Positions 1 through 8,526 of a DNA stretch of 64,000 bases are shown here, piece after piece. The notes beneath the pieces were generated by a model. The model searched no databases. It was given only the letters and a program-made list of their open reading frames with translations, and was not told where the DNA came from. The stretch is from positions 186,001 to 250,000 of the forward strand of contig JAXMBK010000008.1 of assembly GCA_046349935.1 (NCBI GenBank), given 5' to 3'. This stretch comes from CAIXSC01 sp046349935. Its GTDB lineage: Bacteria; Planctomycetota; Planctomycetia; Pirellulales; Pirellulaceae. Every line of letters begins with the position of its first letter. Position 1 is the first letter of the stretch. A program made the translations under genes and the position numbers.

Positions 1-315
1 TTGCAGCCGTTTGAGCAGGACCTTGAGCGCGACCGTGCGTCGAAGGACGAGATCGCGGGCCGAGAAGACTTCGCCCATCCCGCCGCTGGCTAGCTTCCGC
101 GCCACCTGATAGCGCTGGGCGATCGTCTCGGAGAATTCAAAGTCCAGCGCGTCCGACGCCGACGCTTCCGATTCGGCGAACTGGGCGTCGGCAAATTGAG
201 CGTCGGCAAATTGGGCGTCGCCCGGCTGCGACCGTTCTCCCGGCGGTGGCGCGCGGGAAGGTTGATAGGGAAAGTACGAAGTGGACTGCGACGAATTGCA
301 TCTGCTTTTGGACAT
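1..315 (-). CDS. Serine/threonine protein kinase, N-terminal part (cut by window edge)
   Basis: Only the first 105 or so residues are inside the window; the gene runs leftwards off position 1. A low-complexity N-terminus with a repeated AQFAD motif (about residues 35-45) leads into a kinase start: RYQVARKLASGGMGEVFSAR holds the glycine-rich ATP loop, and VALKVL holds the ATP-anchoring lysine. This is the N-lobe of a Hanks-type (PknB-like) kinase, a family used for signalling and abundant in planctomycetes. The ATG at 315 is the first start after an in-frame stop. The catalytic loop, any transmembrane segment and any sensor domain lie outside the window, so its role cannot be judged. Confidence 0.85.
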   Translation of the reverse strand, partial: MSKSRCNSSQSTSYFPYQPSRAPPPGERSQPGDAQFADAQFADAQFAESEASASDALDFEFSETIAQRYQVARKLASGGMGEVFSARDLVLRRTVALKVLLKRLQ

Positions 316-476
316 CGCCGGACTCGCTGTCGAACGCGTCCGAGTCAATCGGACGGAGGGAGGTTCTGGGCTGATCGCGATGGCGTGGCGGTTCCGTCAC
401 CTTACCACAGAAGCTCGCAAACCCGCTCCAGAATCTTCACTTCCGTCCCCAAAGGAGGTGCACCCGTAGAGGGGTG

Positions 477-1052
477 TCAGCGACCGCCGCGAAGTTCCGC
501 GTGCCCCATCGGGTCATAGGTGGGGCCCGACCGATCGAAAAAGCTGGCGAAGGTGGTTACTTCATCGACGACGCTCAAATCGCCGTCCACGTCGTTGAGC
601 TCTTCGATCAGGCGCCCCAGTTCGGCGGCCGCGGGTCCGCTTTCGCGCACTCGCCCCAGCGTGAGGTGAGCCTGATAGCGGCGCGTTTCGCGCGGAAATC
701 GCAGTTTCTGCAGCGCTCGATCGACCGCATCGTGCAGCGCAGTCAGTTCCTCCGCGCCTTGCTCGAGCCCCATCCAGATGGTGCGCGGCGCATGGGTCGT
801 GGGGAACGCGCCGCACCCGCGAAAGACGAGCTCAAACGGTTCGAAATCGCGCACCGCTTCCTCGACGAGTCGGCAGACGATCGGCGCCTCGTTGTCCGAG
901 ACATCGCCGAGGAACTTGAGGGTCAAGTGCATGTTGTGCGGCTTGACCCAAGTCACCTTGGCGTTGGCGCTGCGCAGCTGCTGAATCACTTTTTCGGCGC
1001 GAGCCTTGACCGGCCCCGCCAGTTCGATGGCGACGAATGTGCGGATCGACAT
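477..1052 (-). CDS. thpR: RNA 2',3'-cyclic phosphodiesterase (2'-5' RNA ligase family)
   Basis: This 191-residue protein has the usual length for the ThpR/LigT branch of the 2H phosphoesterase superfamily. Both catalytic HxT motifs are visible: HLTLKFLG near residue 42 and HLTLGRV near residue 130. N-terminal RTFVAIEL is also typical. The family opens 2',3'-cyclic phosphates on RNA ends and can ligate tRNA halves in vitro; the physiological substrate is unclear. It lies two bases downstream of the PfkB kinase gene on the same strand, so the two are probably one transcript. Confidence 0.92.
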   Translation of the reverse strand: MSIRTFVAIELAGPVKARAEKVIQQLRSANAKVTWVKPHNMHLTLKFLGDVSDNEAPIVCRLVEEAVRDFEPFELVFRGCGAFPTTHAPRTIWMGLEQGAEELTALHDAVDRALQKLRFPRETRRYQAHLTLGRVRESGPAAAELGRLIEELNDVDGDLSVVDEVTTFASFFDRSGPTYDPMGHAELRGGR

Positions 1053-1054
1053 GA

Positions 1055-1957
1055 CTAAAACGCCAACATGCGCTTGTATTGGTCCATTCGCAGATCGATG
1101 TCGCGACGATCGATTTGCAACAGTCGTCCGAGGCTGAAATCCTCGACATTGAAACTGGCGACCAAAATGCCGTGGGCGAGCGCTTCCTTCAGCGTTTGCG
1201 GGGAGAAGTCGTCGCGTTGCGCCAAGTAGCCCATCATGCCGCCGGCGAAGGAGTCGCCTGCGCCGGTCGGGTCGACCACCACTCCCGTCGGGTACGCCGG
1301 GAGGACGTACGTTTCGTGGTCGGCGAAAAACATCGCGCCGTGCTCGCCTTTCTTAATGACGACGAAACGCGGGCCCATCTGGCAGATGCGATGGCCCGCG
1401 CGCACCAAATTCTCGTCGTTCGTCAGCAGCTTGGCTTCGCTGTCGTTGAGCACTAATCCATCGAGCCGCTTGAAGAGGTCCATCAAGTCGTCGTGTTGTT
1501 CGCGAATCCACAGGTCCATCGTATCGGCGACGACCAGCTTCGGACCGGTGACTTGGTCGAGCACCCGACGTTGGACGGTGGGCGAGCCGTTGGCGAGAAA
1601 CACGAACGGGCAGCGCTTTTGCGAGTCGGACAGCGTGGGATTGAACGAACCGAAGGCGTTGAGGTGCACTTCGAGCGTCTCGCGATCGTTCATGTTGGGC
1701 AGGTACTTGCCGCGCCAGCGGAACGTTTCCGCGTTGGGGACCACTTCCAGACCGGCCGTGTCGATGCCGCGGCGGGCGAGCAACTGGGTATGTTCTTCCG
1801 GCCAGTCGCGGCCGACGACGCCGACCAACTGCACGGGCGAGAAAAAGCTCGCTGCATACGAGAAATAGACCGCACTGCCGCCAAGGACGTTTTCCCGCGA
1901 GTCGGTAGGCGTTTGGACGCTGTCGAACGCAACCGAACCAACAACCAGCAAGGACAT
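1055..1957 (-). CDS. PfkB-family carbohydrate/nucleoside kinase
   Basis: A 300-residue ribokinase-fold kinase. N-terminal LLVVGSVAFDSVQTP and GGSAVYFSYAASFF match the first PfkB signature, and VVVDPTGAGDSFAGGMMGYL near residues 226-245 is the second signature, with the anion hole GAGD and the catalytic aspartate. The family phosphorylates sugars or nucleosides using ATP. The sequence resembles the short ribokinase/adenosine-kinase-like proteins of planctomycetes, but I cannot fix the substrate. It is the first gene of a likely operon with thpR; two bases separate the genes. Confidence 0.88.
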   Translation of the reverse strand: MSLLVVGSVAFDSVQTPTDSRENVLGGSAVYFSYAASFFSPVQLVGVVGRDWPEEHTQLLARRGIDTAGLEVVPNAETFRWRGKYLPNMNDRETLEVHLNAFGSFNPTLSDSQKRCPFVFLANGSPTVQRRVLDQVTGPKLVVADTMDLWIREQHDDLMDLFKRLDGLVLNDSEAKLLTNDENLVRAGHRICQMGPRFVVIKKGEHGAMFFADHETYVLPAYPTGVVVDPTGAGDSFAGGMMGYLAQRDDFSPQTLKEALAHGILVASFNVEDFSLGRLLQIDRRDIDLRMDQYKRMLAF

Positions 1958-2098
1958 GGATTCTCGACTTTCGACCTGAAGGGAAACCTCGTCAGCCGCC
2001 GGCGATCACGACTGCCGCGCCGCGACACGGACGAGGAAAGCCGGGGCATTATCGGGCATTCTCCCGGCAGCACAAGGCACGATGTACAATCAAGCCCC

Positions 2099-5000
2099 AT
2101 GACAGCCCCCCGCCTTTTTCCCGCCCTCGGCTTCGCGGCCTCGATCGTCGTTTCATTGGGAACGTGGATCTGCGCCGGCGCCTCGTCGACCGCCGCCGAC
2201 CGTCCGCCGCCCCTTACGGTTCTACGCGCCGACGGCACGCGCGTCTTCGGCAAGCAATTGACGACGACGCCGGCCGATCCCAAAACGCCGCTCCCCGATT
2301 GGAAGCTCGACGATCAACCTCTGTTCGACGCTCCACAGCCCCCGCGCTGGATTCGAGATCGCGGAGTGTCGTTGGCGGCCGCGCCGCCGCCGGCGTTCAT
2401 TGAAACGATCACGGGCGATCGTTTGCCAGGCGAGGTCGTGGGGTTTGATGACGGACGAACGCGCCCCTTTGATCCGCAGCCGCCGCATTTGCTCGTGCGG
2501 CCCGTTTCGCCGCTGTCGCCGCCGCAACCGGTCGCGGATCCGGTGGTGCGAGTCGTACTGCGCCATGTGCGGCGCGTCGTCTGGCAGCGTCGAGACGTCG
2601 AGTCGTGGCAGCCCGGCACTGTGTTCTTCCGAGACGGGCGGGCGGTTCCGTTTCGCGCCGTGCGGTGGAGCGGCCAGTCGCTGAACCTGCTGCTGGCCGA
2701 CGGCCCCAAGTCGGCGTCGTTCAGTGAAGTAGCCGAAGTGCACTTACCGTTCGGCGACTATTGGGAGGCCTTTTGGGATGAGTTGGCCGTGCTATGTCCG
2801 CGCGGCGAAGGGCGGCTGTGGCAGTTCGAAGCCAGCGACGGACTCCTCGCTACCAGCTCGCGCGAACGCTCGCGGCTGCACCACCCCGGCGGTCCGCAAG
2901 ACGCGACGCGCTGGATACACGGTCTACAACCCGCTTGGGCGCTCGATGCGCTGTGGATTCCGCACCAATCGGTCGCCATCGTCCGCTCGTTCGCCGTTCA
3001 CGAAACGCCGCTCAGCCGCGTCGCCATCGCCGCTCAGCGGCAGCAAGGTTGGCTCACGGAACAGGGTGCGCCGCCGCGCGTGAATCGCAACGTCCAGCGA
3101 GGCAGCTTGCGCGGCGGAGACGGCGAGTATGGATGGGGCTTCGGCGTGCAAGCCATCAGCCGGTTGGAATTCGACGCGCCGCCGGCCGCACGCGCGTTTC
3201 GCAGCCGAGTCGGTCTGGATCGGATGGCGGGGAAGGGCGGGTGCGTTCGCGCTCGCGTATTCATCGGCGAAGGCAAGACGCCGGCCTTCGAGAGCGGCTT
3301 TCTCGTTGGGGCCGACCAGGTCGTGGAGACGGGCGTCGTCCCGCTTCCTGCCGGCCAGACGCAACCGACGCGCCTGCGACTTGAGATCGACGCCGCGCAC
3401 GACGGAAGACCCGCGGGAGCGGATCCGTTCGACATTCGCGACCTCGCCGATTGGTTCGATCCGCTCCTGGAATTCGATCCCAACCTCGCGAAACAAGAAA
3501 TCGTCCGTCGAACGCTCTTACCGGGACCCGCCCTGCAAGGGTGGACTTGGAAGCCGACCGCCAGTGCGCCGGAGTCCGCTCGCTCGGCGACCAACTTGTG
3601 GGATGAATTGGCGTCGTCGCCAGGACGATACGTCGTCGTGGAGTCGCTGGCGGAAGGGACCATGGTTTGGACGCGCGAGGCGAAATTGGAACCGCACGAT
3701 CGGTGGCTGGTCGTCGCCGCCAGTTTGATCGCGCAGGTCGAGGGGCCGCCGCGCATCGAAGTTTGGGTCGACGACGAACTGGCCGGGGAACAGACCTTGG
3801 CGGTGCGCAACGGCGGACAACGCGATCCGCCGCCCTTGCTGGTCGCACTGCAACCCTATGGAGCGCGCACCGTGAAGCTGGAACTGCGGCTCGCGGCCGG
3901 AAAGACGCCGACCCCCGTATCGTGGCGAACGGTGCGCTTGAGCGCGCAGACCCCCAACTTGTTCCAGGCGCTCGAAGACGAAGCCGATTGGACGGAAGGC
4001 GGAGAAGCAAACACGCAGCCGGCTTGGGACGGCGAAGAGCGTTTCTCCGGTCGACGCTCCGTGCGCCTCGCGCCGGAGGCGGTCGAGGAGCTCCGTTTTT
4101 CGACGCCGGCGGCGGTGCGCGAGTCGCCCGCGTGGGGCGAGTATCGTTACGCGCGACTCGCCTTCCGCAAGAAGATGGGCGGACAAGTAAGCGTCGAGTT
4201 TTTGCCGACGGAGCCGCGCGAGCGACCGCTGCGTCTGGATGGCGGAACGGGGACGCCCGCTTTCGGCGAAGCGGTGCGCTTCTATCAAGCGCCGTTGCCC
4301 GATCAGTGGCTGCCCATCCCGATTGATCTGTTCGCCAATCTAGGACGTTTCGATGCGCGCGGCATACGACTCGCCGGACTTAGCGGCGGCCCCGCTTACT
4401 TCGATGCGATCTATCTCGCGCGCACCCAAGGGGACCTGGAGTTGATTCCGTTCGTCGCCGGCCCGTTCCGACCGACGTCCAAAGCGATGGAGGATGCGGT
4501 GAAGTCCATCTCGGCCCGCGTCGCGCCGTCGCTGGTGTCCTTCACGTCGGCTCAAGGACGACCGGCGCTCGGTGTATTGGTCAGTCCCAACGGGGAAGTA
4601 CTGACCACGGGACGCGCGCTGGGCGAGCCGAATCGCACTTTCATGGCGACGCTGGCGGACGGCAAGACGACGGCGGCTAAGTCAAAGGGCCTCTTCCGCA
4701 ACGCCGATTTGGGCCTCCTGCAGCTCGAAGGCGCCGGTCCTTGGCCGACGGTCGAAGTCTTTCCGTCGCCAAATCTGCCTGCGGAATTGGTTTATGCGCA
4801 CGTGAGTCGTCGGGAGGCGGCGACCAACTCGCCTATGGACGGGAATAGCGCCCTCGACGTTCGACCGACGCTCATCCTGCGCACCACACGCGCCACGTTG
4901 TGGACCGACGCCGATGCAACTCGTTACGAACACTCGGCGGCTCCGCTGGTCGACGCCTACGGACGCGTCGTCGGGTTCGCGAGTCGACGGCATGGAGCGG

Positions 5001-5107
5001 GAGTGCTCAGCACGCGCGTCGTCGAATGGCCGGCGGCGGCCGCGCGATTGCGAGCGGGCGAGGTCTGGGGCGAGTGGCCGAGCACGTTGGCAGTTCGATC
5101 GCCGTAG
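2099..5107 (+). CDS. Large exported protein with a degenerate HtrA-like protease domain
   Basis: 1002 residues from the ATG at 2099, chosen because it begins a clean signal peptide (hydrophobic run at about 10-28, then GASSTAA). The middle, about residues 150-780, is beta-rich with no family I can name; it repeatedly discusses-like patterns of substrate-binding beta sandwiches (for example a tryptophan-rich stretch near 420-560). From about 805 to 990 the pattern follows an S1C (HtrA/DegP) protease: LGVLVSPNGEVLTTGRAL, NADLGLLQLE, then EHSAAPLVDAYGRVVGF. The Asp strand is kept, but the His position reads TTGRAL instead of TNxHV and the Ser position reads HSAAPL instead of GNSGGPL. So the fold may remain while proteolysis is probably lost. 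It probably acts in the periplasm or at the cell surface. Confidence 0.75.
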   Translation: MTAPRLFPALGFAASIVVSLGTWICAGASSTAADRPPPLTVLRADGTRVFGKQLTTTPADPKTPLPDWKLDDQPLFDAPQPPRWIRDRGVSLAAAPPPAFIETITGDRLPGEVVGFDDGRTRPFDPQPPHLLVRPVSPLSPPQPVADPVVRVVLRHVRRVVWQRRDVESWQPGTVFFRDGRAVPFRAVRWSGQSLNLLLADGPKSASFSEVAEVHLPFGDYWEAFWDELAVLCPRGEGRLWQFEASDGLLATSSRERSRLHHPGGPQDATRWIHGLQPAWALDALWIPHQSVAIVRSFAVHETPLSRVAIAAQRQQGWLTEQGAPPRVNRNVQRGSLRGGDGEYGWGFGVQAISRLEFDAPPAARAFRSRVGLDRMAGKGGCVRARVFIGEGKTPAFESGFLVGADQVVETGVVPLPAGQTQPTRLRLEIDAAHDGRPAGADPFDIRDLADWFDPLLEFDPNLAKQEIVRRTLLPGPALQGWTWKPTASAPESARSATNLWDELASSPGRYVVVESLAEGTMVWTREAKLEPHDRWLVVAASLIAQVEGPPRIEVWVDDELAGEQTLAVRNGGQRDPPPLLVALQPYGARTVKLELRLAAGKTPTPVSWRTVRLSAQTPNLFQALEDEADWTEGGEANTQPAWDGEERFSGRRSVRLAPEAVEELRFSTPAAVRESPAWGEYRYARLAFRKKMGGQVSVEFLPTEPRERPLRLDGGTGTPAFGEAVRFYQAPLPDQWLPIPIDLFANLGRFDARGIRLAGLSGGPAYFDAIYLARTQGDLELIPFVAGPFRPTSKAMEDAVKSISARVAPSLVSFTSAQGRPALGVLVSPNGEVLTTGRALGEPNRTFMATLADGKTTAAKSKGLFRNADLGLLQLEGAGPWPTVEVFPSPNLPAELVYAHVSRREAATNSPMDGNSALDVRPTLILRTTRATLWTDADATRYEHSAAPLVDAYGRVVGFASRRHGAGVLSTRVVEWPAAAARLRAGEVWGEWPSTLAVRSP

Positions 5108-5181
5108 CGGAGCGGCGGGACTCGCCAGGCGAAAATACAAGATCCATGAGTTCTGGTTTTTCTTTGAAGGAGGCGATGGTG

Positions 5182-6618
5182 ATGCGAAGTTATTGGGGAC
5201 GATGGATGCAAGCGGCGGCGATCGCAGCCGTGTGCGCGAGTGCGATTAGTGCGTCGAGCTTACGAGCGGACGTGCGTTTGCCGAAGGTCTTCGGCGATCA
5301 CATGGTGCTGCAGCAGAAGAGTCAAGTCGCGGTTTGGGGCTGGGCCGACGCGGGCGAAGACGTATCCGTGACGCTCGGCGGCGCCACGGCGACTGCCAAG
5401 GCGGGCGCTGACGGCAAGTGGCGCGTGCAATTGGCGACGCCTGAAGCGGGCGGTCCGCACGAGCTGGCGGTGAAGGGCAAGAACGAAGTGAAGCTAACCG
5501 ACGTGCTGATCGGCGAAGTCTGGATCGCGTCGGGGCAATCGAACATGGAATGGCCGGTCGCTGCATCGACGAATCCTGCGGAAGAAGCCAAGAACGGCGA
5601 CCATCCGCAGATTCGCATGATCAAGGTCGCGCACAACCCGGCCGAGAAACCGGTCGATGACATCAAGGGCGAATGGCAGATCGCGACTCCGCAATCGGTC
5701 CCGCAGTTCTCCGCCGTCGGCTACTTCTTTGCGCGTCACTTGCAGCAAGAACTGAAGGTCCCCGTCGGCATCATCAACAGCTCGTGGGGCGGCACGATTT
5801 GTGAAGCGTGGACCAGCCGCGATGCGCTGGCCGCCGATGCGGAATTCAAGCCGCTGTTGGATCGTTTTCCTCAGTTCCGTCCGGGCCAGCCAAATCAGTC
5901 GACCGTGCTCTACAACGGCATGATCCACCCGCTGGTCCCGTTCGGCATTCGCGGCGCGATCTGGTACCAGGGCGAGTCGAATGTGACGCGGGCCGTCCAG
6001 TATCGGAAGTTGTTCCCGGCCATGATCGCCGATTGGCGGAAGCAGTTCGGCCAAGGCGACTTCCCGTTCCTGTTCGTGCAGTTGGCGCCGTTCAAGTACG
6101 GCCACAACCCGGCGTTATTGGCCGAACAATGGGAGTCGCAGGTGAAGACCCTGGCGGTTCCCGGAACGGGGATGGCGGTGACGACCGATATCACCGACAT
6201 CAACGACATTCATCCCAAAAACAAGCAGGACGTCGGCAAGCGACTCGCCCTGTGGGCGCTCGCCAAGACCTACGGGAAAGCCGATTTGGTCTACTCGGGG
6301 CCGCTGTATGACTCGATGACGGTCGAGGGAAACAAGGTCAAGCTGAAGTTCCAACACGTCGGCGGCGGACTCGTCGCTCGCGACGGCAAGCCGCTCACCC
6401 ATTTCACCATCGCCGGCGAAGACAAGAACTTCGTCGACGCGACAGCGACCATCGAGGGCGATCTGGTGGTGGTGACGAGCGACAAAGTTGCTGCGCCGAT
6501 CGCCGTGCGGTTTGCGTGGAACCAAGTGGCGGAGCCGAATCTGGGGAATAAGGCGGGATTGCCCGCCTCGCCGTTCCGCACGGATGAATGGCCGTTGGTC
6601 TCCGCCGACGCCAAGTAG
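5182..6618 (+). CDS. Sialate O-acetylesterase family protein (SGNH esterase, secreted)
   Basis: 478 residues from the ATG at 5182, which has AAGGAGG eight bases upstream (5167-5173); ATGs at 5146 and 5176 are in frame but spaced worse. A signal peptide (AAAIAAVCASAISASSLRA) is followed by LPKVFGDHMVLQQ, the family's usual N-terminus. The catalytic serine lies in ASGQSNMEWPV, the middle blocks are NSSWGGT and AIWYQGESNV, and the Asp-His pair lies in DINDIHPKN. The family removes O-acetyl groups from sialic acids or plant and algal polysaccharides; planctomycetes carry many copies for glycan breakdown. The gene stands alone between a degenerate-protease gene and the convergent PNP genes. Confidence 0.92.
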   Translation: MRSYWGRWMQAAAIAAVCASAISASSLRADVRLPKVFGDHMVLQQKSQVAVWGWADAGEDVSVTLGGATATAKAGADGKWRVQLATPEAGGPHELAVKGKNEVKLTDVLIGEVWIASGQSNMEWPVAASTNPAEEAKNGDHPQIRMIKVAHNPAEKPVDDIKGEWQIATPQSVPQFSAVGYFFARHLQQELKVPVGIINSSWGGTICEAWTSRDALAADAEFKPLLDRFPQFRPGQPNQSTVLYNGMIHPLVPFGIRGAIWYQGESNVTRAVQYRKLFPAMIADWRKQFGQGDFPFLFVQLAPFKYGHNPALLAEQWESQVKTLAVPGTGMAVTTDITDINDIHPKNKQDVGKRLALWALAKTYGKADLVYSGPLYDSMTVEGNKVKLKFQHVGGGLVARDGKPLTHFTIAGEDKNFVDATATIEGDLVVVTSDKVAAPIAVRFAWNQVAEPNLGNKAGLPASPFRTDEWPLVSADAK

Positions 6619-6624
6619 GTCCGC

Positions 6625-7473
6625 TCACTGCGACTCGGCCGCACCGGCCGTGATCGACCAAATGAGTCGTCCTAGTCGTCGCGCGGCGCTTTCCGCCGCC
6701 GCGACGACGTCTTCGGCCGTCGTATGGACGGCGACGTCGGGGCGGGCGACGTTGGTGACGACCGACAGCACCAACGTGCGCAGGCCGCGGACGCCCGCTT
6801 CGCGCACTTCGGGCAACGTCGACATGCCGACGACGTCGGCGCCCATCCGTCTTAAGAACCGATATTCGGCCCGCGTCTCGTAGTTCGGCCCCGACATGGC
6901 TGCGTAGACCCCTTCCGCGGCGGGAATCTGTTCGCGGCGAGCCGCCGACAACGCGGCCGCGGCCAAAGACGCGTCGTACAGATCGGCGACGCCGCGGCTG
7001 CCGGCCGAAACACGCGGATGGGCGCGGCGTCCCATGAAATCGATGTGGCCGGTCACCACCAGAATGTCGCCGGAGGCCAGACGCGGGTTCAGGCCGCCGC
7101 TGGCGTTGGTCACGATCAGCGTTTCGACGCCGAGTCGCGCGAACACGGAGACGGGGAGCGTGATCTGGTCGTGCCCATATCCCTCGTACACATGCACGCG
7201 CCCCTCCTGCGCGATGATCGGCACGCCCGCGAGACGTCCGCAGACCAGTCGACCGGCGTGACTCAACGCGGTGGAGCAAGCGAAGTGCGGGATCTGGCGA
7301 TAGTCGATCGCCGCGGCCGACTCAATATCGCGCGCAAAGCCGCCCAAGCCGGTTCCCAAAATGAGCCCGACTCGCGGACGCGTCGACCAACATCGCCGTA
7401 CGGCGTCGGCCGCTTCGTCGATCGCGCGCTCGCGTGCGTCCATCCGTTGCGTCTCGCCCGCTGGTCGCTCCAC
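6625..7473 (-). CDS. Purine nucleoside phosphorylase, trimeric type (copy 2)
   Basis: 282 residues from a GTG at 7473 that directly follows the TAA of the upstream paralogue; an ATG at 7443 is the alternative start. Family I PNP motifs: LILGTGLGG (phosphate loop), SHAGRLVCG, EGRVHVYEGY, TNASGGLN and SGPNYETRAEYRF, which carries the base-binding glutamate (human Glu201). The base-specificity position equivalent to human Asn243 is Asn here (SVVTNVA), as in inosine/guanosine-specific enzymes. The enzyme splits purine nucleosides with phosphate to give base and ribose 1-phosphate. It forms a tight pair with the other phosphorylase. Confidence 0.9.
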   Translation of the reverse strand: MERPAGETQRMDARERAIDEAADAVRRCWSTRPRVGLILGTGLGGFARDIESAAAIDYRQIPHFACSTALSHAGRLVCGRLAGVPIIAQEGRVHVYEGYGHDQITLPVSVFARLGVETLIVTNASGGLNPRLASGDILVVTGHIDFMGRRAHPRVSAGSRGVADLYDASLAAAALSAARREQIPAAEGVYAAMSGPNYETRAEYRFLRRMGADVVGMSTLPEVREAGVRGLRTLVLSVVTNVARPDVAVHTTAEDVVAAAESAARRLGRLIWSITAGAAESQ

Positions 7474-8304
7474 TTACGCCGCTCGCTCTTCCGCCAAGAC
7501 GCCGGCGACCAGCGTCGTCAACCTCGGTTCGGCCGCGTTGGCGACGGCGATGATCTTCGCGACGTCGGCCGGCTCGAGTGCATCGGGCAGGCACATGTCG
7601 GTGACGATGGAGAAACCGACGACTCGCAGCCCGCAGTGGACCGCGACGATGACTTCGGGAACCGTCGACATGCCGACCGCATCCGCGCCGATCATGCGCA
7701 AGAAACGGTATTCGGCGCGCGTTTCTAGATTCGGACCGGCGACGGCGACGAAGACCCCCTGGTGGGCGACGATGTTCTCGCGTCGCGCCACCGCCAGCGC
7801 TCGCTGCACCAGCGACTTTTGATACGGCTCGCACATGTCGGGAAAACGAGGTCCCAGACGATCGTCGTTGATGCCGATCAGCGGATTGTCGCCCATCAAG
7901 TTGATGTGATCCTCGATCACCATGATGTCGCCCGACTGGAAGTATGGATTGAGTCCACCGCAGGCGTTGGACACGACGAGCAGTTCAGCGCCCAACGCTC
8001 GCATGACGCGCACCGGCAGCGTCACTTGCTTCAGCGGATACCCTTCGTACATGTGGAAGCGGCCCTCCATCGCGACGACCGGGAGCCCATGCAGGCGACC
8101 GCAGACCAGCCGACCGCGGTGGCTCGTCGCCGTCGACTGAGGGAAGTGAGGAATGTCGCCGTATTCCAGCGTCGCTTCGACGTCGATCTGCTTGACGAGT
8201 CCCCCGAGGCCGGTCCCCAAGATTACGCCGGCATGCGGCTGCACGGGCCAGTGCCGCCGAATGGCGGCGACCGCGTCTTGGATTTGTCCATAGAGTTCCA
8301 GCAT
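7474..8304 (-). CDS. Purine nucleoside phosphorylase, trimeric type (copy 1)
   Basis: 276 residues from the ATG at 8304. A start at 8403 is formally open but would sit inside the T-run of the upstream terminator, so it was rejected. Motifs: VILGTGLGG, SHRGRLVCG, EGRFHMYEGY, SNACGGLN, AGPNLETRAEYRF, VGMSTVPEVIVA and FSIVTDMCLPD. The last corresponds to human PNP FSLITNKV, so the residue equivalent to Asn243 is Asp. In human PNP, Asn243Asp is known to move preference towards 6-aminopurines such as adenosine, and MTAP enzymes also have Asp there. This copy may therefore prefer or accept adenosine. First gene of a two-gene unit. Confidence 0.9.
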   Translation of the reverse strand: MLELYGQIQDAVAAIRRHWPVQPHAGVILGTGLGGLVKQIDVEATLEYGDIPHFPQSTATSHRGRLVCGRLHGLPVVAMEGRFHMYEGYPLKQVTLPVRVMRALGAELLVVSNACGGLNPYFQSGDIMVIEDHINLMGDNPLIGINDDRLGPRFPDMCEPYQKSLVQRALAVARRENIVAHQGVFVAVAGPNLETRAEYRFLRMIGADAVGMSTVPEVIVAVHCGLRVVGFSIVTDMCLPDALEPADVAKIIAVANAAEPRLTTLVAGVLAEERAA

Positions 8305-8401
8305 GAGCGCAATCCAGCTTGAGGAAGGGGAGGTGCGTCGGAGGACGGTGCAGAGTGTGCCACAAGCGCGGTCGGACGGGAAGACGCCCCGCGCGAGGCG
8401 C

Positions 8402-8440
8402 AAAAAAAGAGGGGCGAACCGCTCGGCGATCCGCCCCTCT
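8402..8440 (-). terminator. Rho-independent terminator of the cytochrome c peroxidase gene
   Basis: A nine-base-pair stem (AGAGGGGCG pairing with CGCCCCTCT) with a 15-base loop. Read on the minus strand it is followed by seven T residues (8402-8408). It lies about 85 bases after the stop of the peroxidase gene and just before the PNP pair. Confidence 0.8.
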
Positions 8441-8480
8441 CCAATATCGATCGACTGTCGACTGTCACGCTAGAAGCACC

Positions 8481-8526
8481 TGACGTGACTGCAACGCCTG
8501 ACGTGACTGCAACGCCTGGCGTGACT
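8481..8526. repeat. 18 bp tandem repeat, 2.6 copies, at the end of the peroxidase gene
   Basis: The unit TGACGTGACTGCAACGCC occurs at 8481 and 8499, and a partial copy with one change begins at 8517. The array ends at the stop codon of the peroxidase gene. It is too short to be a CRISPR array; it is probably a replication-slippage repeat. Confidence 0.7.

Noticed and set aside
8304..8403. Longer N-terminus of the first PNP (start at 8403)
   Set aside because: It begins inside the T-run of a clear rho-independent terminator, and the extra 33 residues do not match the family.
8481..8526. Tandem repeats as a CRISPR array
   Set aside because: Units are 18 bases, directly joined without spacers, and only 2.6 copies long; no cas genes nearby.
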